Notes under the pieces: generated by a model
Told to the model about the DNA's origin: nothing
Databases searched by the model: none
The model's input: only the letters and a program-made list of their open reading frames with translations
Position numbers and translations under genes: made by a program
In this document: positions 4,728-7,858 of the stretch, piece after piece
Numbering within the stretch: the stretch's first letter is position 1
Layout: the number at the start of each line of letters is the position of its first letter
NCBI GenBank assembly: GCA_035761505.1
Contig: DASTQX010000464.1
Coordinates: 1-7,858, forward strand
Reading direction: 5' to 3'
Source: JAIVJM01 sp035761505
GTDB lineage: Bacteria > Acidobacteriota > Blastocatellia > Pyrinomonadales > Pyrinomonadaceae
DNA: 7,858 nt

Positions 4728-6494
4728 TTAATTAGCCGGGGCGGGACTCGCCAGTTGCGTGGCAGCCTTCAACTCCTCCCACACGCGGGCCTTCTCCTGC
4801 CGGGTCAGCGCGTGGACGGCGTGGTCGGGCTTGTTGGTGCCGTACATCGCCCAGCGTAGGAACATGAGCTTCGAGCGCGAGGCCGACTTGATCTCGGCGA
4901 CCAGCCGGAGCGCGGCCTGCGAGAGCGGCTTGCTCTCGAGCGCCCAGCGCTGGAGCTTGCTGGCCGTATTCAGCGCCGTGAACAGCGAGAGGGAGATGTG
5001 CCCCTCTTCCTTCGACGCGAACGCCTCCTTGATGGCCGCGGCGACGAGCGCCGTGTCCCGGGCGGTGCGGATGCGGCGGTGGAACTCGCGGTAGAGCGGG
5101 TTGGCGCGCTGGCCGCGCAGGTGGAAGTCACCCTTCATCTGCGCGAGCAGCTTTTCGAGCACGGAGACGACGTAGGAGCGCGTCTCGGCGTCGGGGTTGA
5201 CCATGATGGTGTAAGGCACGGTGTACATCGAGGGGCGGCCGAAGCGGTTCGCGTCGGGGCCGCCGGTGGTGACGTAGCCCGCGCGCGCCGTGCGCTTCAC
5301 GCGGCGGTTGTAGATGAGCGACGTGGCCGCGTCCATCCACTCGTTGATCTCGCCGTCGGAGAGCGGCGCGGCCGAGAAGGCCGAGGCGGGGCCGGGCTGC
5401 TCGGGGAGATAGCGGAGGGCGGCCGGGTTGCGCTCGGCGCGCCGGGCCATGCGCGCATACTGAACGTCGGCCGTGAGCTTGCGCGCGGCCTGCGCGCCCT
5501 TGCCGCCGACGAACGCGAGCCGCAGGGCGGCTGCCAGGTGGCGCGCGTCCGCGGGCAGGTAATCCTCGTTCACGTCGTCGTCGAGCGTGCCGACGACGAC
5601 GACCTTCTCGCTGTCGCTCATGTGTAGGGAGACGACGTGACCCTCGTCGTACTGCTCGCTGACGCGCTCGAAGCTCGTCCACATGGCTTCGAGGCTCTCC
5701 TCGTCCGCGCCCCGCTCGGCCGCGGCGCGCATGAAGGCGAGGAACGGCGCGGCGTCGTCGTAGGCGAAGCCCTGCACCTGACCGTTGTGGCGGTAGACGG
5801 ACTTGGCGCGGATCTCGTCGCGGTAGACCCGCTCGACGGTGTTCTCGCCGAGCACCTCGGCGGCGCGCTCCATGAAGAGCTGGTGGCGGTCGCTCGCCGA
5901 CATCGGCTCCTCGTAGGCGGCGGCGGGACTCTCGCGCGCGGCCTTGCGGGAGTGGTCACAGTGGAAGCCGGGGTCTTCCTTAGACTTCTCCTCGAACTCT
6001 TCGCAGGTGCAGGAGTCGGCGTCGCTCTCGACGACGAAGCGGCGCGAGTCCTCGGTCGCGGTGACGGCGGTGAGCTGCATCGCCAGCATCGCCATCTCCT
6101 TCAGCACTTCGGCGGCCGGGCGCCTGCGCGCCTCGCCGTAGTAGTAAGACGCGATGATCTGGAGGTCGTGGCCGCGCGCGTCTTCGCCCGCGAGCAGCTT
6201 CGTGCAGCGGATGAACTCCGTGGCGTCGTCGCGGTTGCCCAGCACGCGCTCGGCGTAGCGGACGGTGACGATCTTGGCCTCGGACTCACGGTCTTCGGCG
6301 GAGCCGAGGTCGGGCTCGATGCGGACGATGACGTTGTCGCCGACGAGCATCGTGTCTTCGAGCTCGATGCGGCGGTGCGGGTTGCGCGCGATGTGGTGGC
6401 AGAAGTCCTGGCCGGGCGAGCCGGTGTCCTGCGGGTGGAAGAGCAGGAAGGTCGAATCGGGAGCGTGCGTCTTCAGCAGATTTGAATGGAGCAT
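4728..6494 (-). CDS. Large orphan protein with a SWIM-type zinc finger
   Basis: This 588-aa protein is the largest gene in the window. C162-T-C164 ... C179-D-H181, set in SCTCEEF...FHCDHSRKA, fits the SWIM zinc finger pattern CxC-(x)n-CxH. SWIM fingers are found in SNF2-type ATPases, MuDR-type transposases, and bacterial DNA- or protein-binding factors. No helicase, transposase or nuclease motifs accompany it here. The N-terminal 160 residues are mixed alpha/beta. The C-terminal third is mostly helical and basic, with a conserved-looking block at about 380-430 (GEINEWMDAA, NRRVKRTARAGYVTTGG, NRFGRPSMYTVPY). There is no signal peptide or membrane segment, so it is probably cytoplasmic. The ATG at 6494 is preferred, with GAGG 8 bases upstream. 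The frame also opens at a GTG at 6539, whose upstream purine stretch is badly spaced. Function unknown; nucleic-acid binding is inferred. Confidence 0.85.
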   Translation of the reverse strand: MLHSNLLKTHAPDSTFLLFHPQDTGSPGQDFCHHIARNPHRRIELEDTMLVGDNVIVRIEPDLGSAEDRESEAKIVTVRYAERVLGNRDDATEFIRCTKLLAGEDARGHDLQIIASYYYGEARRRPAAEVLKEMAMLAMQLTAVTATEDSRRFVVESDADSCTCEEFEEKSKEDPGFHCDHSRKAARESPAAAYEEPMSASDRHQLFMERAAEVLGENTVERVYRDEIRAKSVYRHNGQVQGFAYDDAAPFLAFMRAAAERGADEESLEAMWTSFERVSEQYDEGHVVSLHMSDSEKVVVVGTLDDDVNEDYLPADARHLAAALRLAFVGGKGAQAARKLTADVQYARMARRAERNPAALRYLPEQPGPASAFSAAPLSDGEINEWMDAATSLIYNRRVKRTARAGYVTTGGPDANRFGRPSMYTVPYTIMVNPDAETRSYVVSVLEKLLAQMKGDFHLRGQRANPLYREFHRRIRTARDTALVAAAIKEAFASKEEGHISLSLFTALNTASKLQRWALESKPLSQAALRLVAEIKSASRSKLMFLRWAMYGTNKPDHAVHALTRQEKARVWEELKAATQLASPAPAN

Positions 6495-6543
6495 GGTTTG
6501 TGCCTCTCTCTCAAAGGTTGGGAAATTCAGGAAAAGCACTCCC

Positions 6544-6564
6544 CTACAGGCCCTCTTAAACCTG
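6544..6564 (-). promoter_or_regulatory. Shared upstream motif, copy B
   Basis: On the minus strand this reads CAGGTTTAAGAGGGCCTGTA then G. It agrees with copy A at 18 of 21 positions and lies 50 bases before the SWIM gene's ATG. It may be a promoter element or operator that co-regulates this gene and the small-gene cluster. Confidence 0.45.
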
Positions 6565-6792
6565 AAGCCGCACGTTTCCCCGCTCCCCGATAGGAACCGT
6601 TCAACGTGGCCGTCTGTTTTTTGGTCGAAGGAATGGTGGAGGGCGCGCGGGGCGAGTGTTTTTCAGATCACCTTTTCTACGGGCACACCGGAAACCTGCC
6701 GCGCCGGTGGGGGCACGGCCTTCGTGGCACGCGGGCCTTTGCGGTTAGTTCCGGGGGTGGGTGGGCGGGGCCGATGGAGGCGGGCGACGGCT

Positions 6793-6814
6793 CGGCTTAA
6801 GGTATCGACCGCCG
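6793..6814 (-). promoter_or_regulatory. Shared motif, copy C (partial)
   Basis: On plus this reads CGGCTTAAGGTATC then GACCGCCG. It matches copy A with a four-base deletion after CTTAA. It lies far from both flanking genes (about 300 bases before the SWIM gene), so it may be a relic or a distal regulator site. Confidence 0.3.
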
Positions 6815-6839
6815 GGGAAAAGTTCGGGGAAGGGAGGAC

Positions 6840-6880
6840 GGCCGAGGCACTCGGCCTCCACAAAGGCCGCCACGGGCGGC
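6840..6880 (-). terminator. Tandem compact hairpins downstream of the zinc-ribbon gene
   Basis: GCCGCC/GGCGGC (6866-6871, 6875-6880) with a 3-base loop, and GGCCGAG/CTCGGCC (6840-6846, 6850-6856) with a 3-base loop, lie side by side. Read on the minus strand, the first is followed by CTTTGTGG, only a weak U-tract. They lie about 115 bases after the stop of the gene at 6996-7748 and are its best terminator candidate. Confidence 0.45.
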
Positions 6881-6995
6881 GAGGGTCAACCCGGGGGCCT
6901 GTTGCGGGGGCGCTGATTTTTATGCGGGGAGGCGGTGAGCAGTGGTTCGGAGTCGCGGGCGCCCCGAGTCTCGCTCGCCGAGCCGCGGCGCGCCT

Positions 6996-7748
6996 TCAGT
7001 GACTCTGGAAACCCTTCGCGAGTTGGAGCCGGTAGCGCGCGATCCCGTCCGCGCCGATCACCCCCTCCAGCATGTCGCCCGCGCGGGCGACGACGCGCTT
7101 CGCCGACGGCACGTTGGTCCGGGCGAGCTTCGCTATCCTCGTCACGCTGCCCGGCTCGTCGAAGATGGAGAACGAGTACATGATGGTGAACCAGACGCGC
7201 TGCGCCGGCGTCAGAGAGTCGGGGAAGTTGGTCTTGACGAAGCACGCGCACGAGCACCAGTCGCACACGCGGTGGCGCGTCTCATCGCCGCAGACGGCGC
7301 AGTTGCGGTAGAGCTTCACGCACTCGTCGCAGACGGCGTGCTCGCTCTCGCGCGGCCGGAAGATAGGCCACGGCGTGACCATGGGTACGCCGCAGTCGCC
7401 GCAGAGCCGTGACAGGATCGCCTCGGCGTAGAGCCTGAGGAGAGTGCGGCCGAGGTCGTGTTCGGACACTTCGCGCGTGTACTCCGCGGCGACCGTCTCG
7501 CCAAACTCGGTGAAGTACTTCCCGACCGTCCACGCCCTGCCGCAGGAGTCGCCGAACGGGTAGAAGCAGACTTCGATGTTGGCGAGGTCGGTCACCCGGC
7601 TCGTCCACTGGTGACGACTGAGTGACTCGTCGTAGCCTTCGTAGGTGAAGCCTCGCTCGGCCAGCAATCGCTCGGCCTGGTCGTTGACTCGGGGCGGGCT
7701 CATCGTCTCTACGCGCCCGTAGCCGCGGGCGTCGGCTTCTCTCAACAT
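6996..7748 (-). CDS. CxxC zinc-ribbon protein with possible C-terminal winged helix
   Basis: This 250-aa protein is not recognised as a named family. Its centre has paired cysteines: C116-GD-C119 with C140-DE-C143, then C150-AV-C153 with C162-DW-C165, plus C167 and C169. This is consistent with two consecutive zinc ribbons, possibly with an extra metal ligand. The C-terminal 55 residues (SVTRIAKLARTNVPSAKRVV at 201-220, then a helix and IGADGIARYRL at 231-241) resemble a winged helix-turn-helix. The N-terminal 110 residues are mixed, with aromatic-rich segments (FYPFGDSCGRAWTVGKYFTE). There is no signal peptide. The ATG at 7748 has AAGGAGA 6 bases upstream; an in-frame TTG at 7799 is less likely. 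A DNA-binding regulator or a component of a nucleic-acid complex is the reasonable inference. Confidence 0.82.
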   Translation of the reverse strand: MLREADARGYGRVETMSPPRVNDQAERLLAERGFTYEGYDESLSRHQWTSRVTDLANIEVCFYPFGDSCGRAWTVGKYFTEFGETVAAEYTREVSEHDLGRTLLRLYAEAILSRLCGDCGVPMVTPWPIFRPRESEHAVCDECVKLYRNCAVCGDETRHRVCDWCSCACFVKTNFPDSLTPAQRVWFTIMYSFSIFDEPGSVTRIAKLARTNVPSAKRVVARAGDMLEGVIGADGIARYRLQLAKGFQSH

Positions 7749-7858
7749 CGCAAGTCTCCTTCCGCCGTCAAGGCTCGTAAGATGGGACGGGGGAGGCAAC
7801 TGAGGCCTCCCCGCGTCGCGGCTTTCATCCGTCGTCTTCCGCTGTTGCTGACGGTTAC
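7749..7858. other. Upstream region of the zinc-ribbon gene
   Basis: No gene is seen. An 8-bp hairpin (GGGGAGGC at 7790-7797, GCCTCCCC at 7805-7812, 7-base loop) lies about 42 bases before the ATG at 7748. It could end an upstream gene or form part of this gene's leader. No T-tract follows it on the minus strand. Confidence 0.4.

Larger units (their letters stand above)
6495..6995. other. Gene-free region between the SWIM gene and the zinc-ribbon gene
   Basis: Five hundred bases have no ORF with convincing codon bias. They hold two copies of the shared upstream motif (B at 6544-6564, C at 6793-6814) and two tandem compact hairpins (6840-6880). They also contain a moderately AT-rich stretch with homopolymer T runs (6617-6622 and 6659-6663 on plus). 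The SWIM gene's promoter must be here. Confidence 0.5.

Noticed and set aside
5637..6485. 282-codon plus-strand frame within the SWIM gene
   Set aside because: It is antisense to a frame with a SWIM motif and a good ribosome site. The Val/Leu/Ala/Gly-rich translation shows no domain.
6663..6863. 66-codon minus-strand ORF between the zinc-ribbon and SWIM genes
   Set aside because: It is a proline/arginine-rich translation with no ribosome site, starts inside the hairpin pair and covers shared motif copy C.
1..7858. tRNA genes, CRISPR array, insertion sequence ends or transposase
   Set aside because: Read through on both strands, no cloverleaf with a GTTCGA-type arm, no regularly spaced repeats and no transposase-like protein were seen.

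Overview
This is a GC-rich bacterial window with strongly GC-biased third codon positions. It has one plus-strand gene at the left edge, and everything else is on the minus strand. The taxon cannot be fixed from this window. The high GC, the form of the single-stranded DNA-binding protein (SSB) and the many orphan genes would fit a soil-type phylum such as Acidobacteriota, but that is a low-confidence impression. There are no rRNAs, tRNAs, CRISPR arrays or transposases.

Layout from left to right. A plus-strand gene (173-667) encodes a putative ribbon-helix-helix protein with a long disordered tail. It runs tail to tail into a small minus-strand membrane protein (647-898). Next are a secreted M48-like protein that has lost its HExxH metal site (1008-1787), and an RNase H-fold protein with its four acidic residues and an unusual C-terminal extension (1907-2593). 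A canonical Rho-independent terminator (2686-2745) follows ssb (2848-3279) in the direction of transcription. Upstream of ssb lies about 670 bases of gene-free, hairpin-rich DNA (3280-3947) with short repeats and an AT-richer pocket. A tight cluster of tiny genes follows (3948-4608; 46, 60 and 101 aa). The first two in transcription order, 101 aa and 60 aa, may be one gene broken by frameshifts. The largest gene (4728-6494, 588 aa) carries a SWIM-type zinc finger. About 500 bases without a gene precede it, and the right end holds a 250-aa protein with CxxC zinc ribbons and a possible winged helix (6996-7748).

The proteins that can be recognised handle nucleic acids: SSB, RNase H, a SWIM finger, zinc ribbons with a possible helix-turn-helix, and perhaps a ribbon-helix-helix protein. 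They sit among orphan small genes with long, structured gaps, and there are no housekeeping neighbours. This looks like an accessory element (plasmid, integrative element or remnant), but no integrase, relaxase, replication initiator or attachment site is visible, so that reading is inference. Most genes share a GGAGG- or GAGG-type ribosome site 5-8 bases before ATG. An 18-of-21 shared sequence lies upstream of both the SWIM gene and the small-gene cluster and may co-regulate them.
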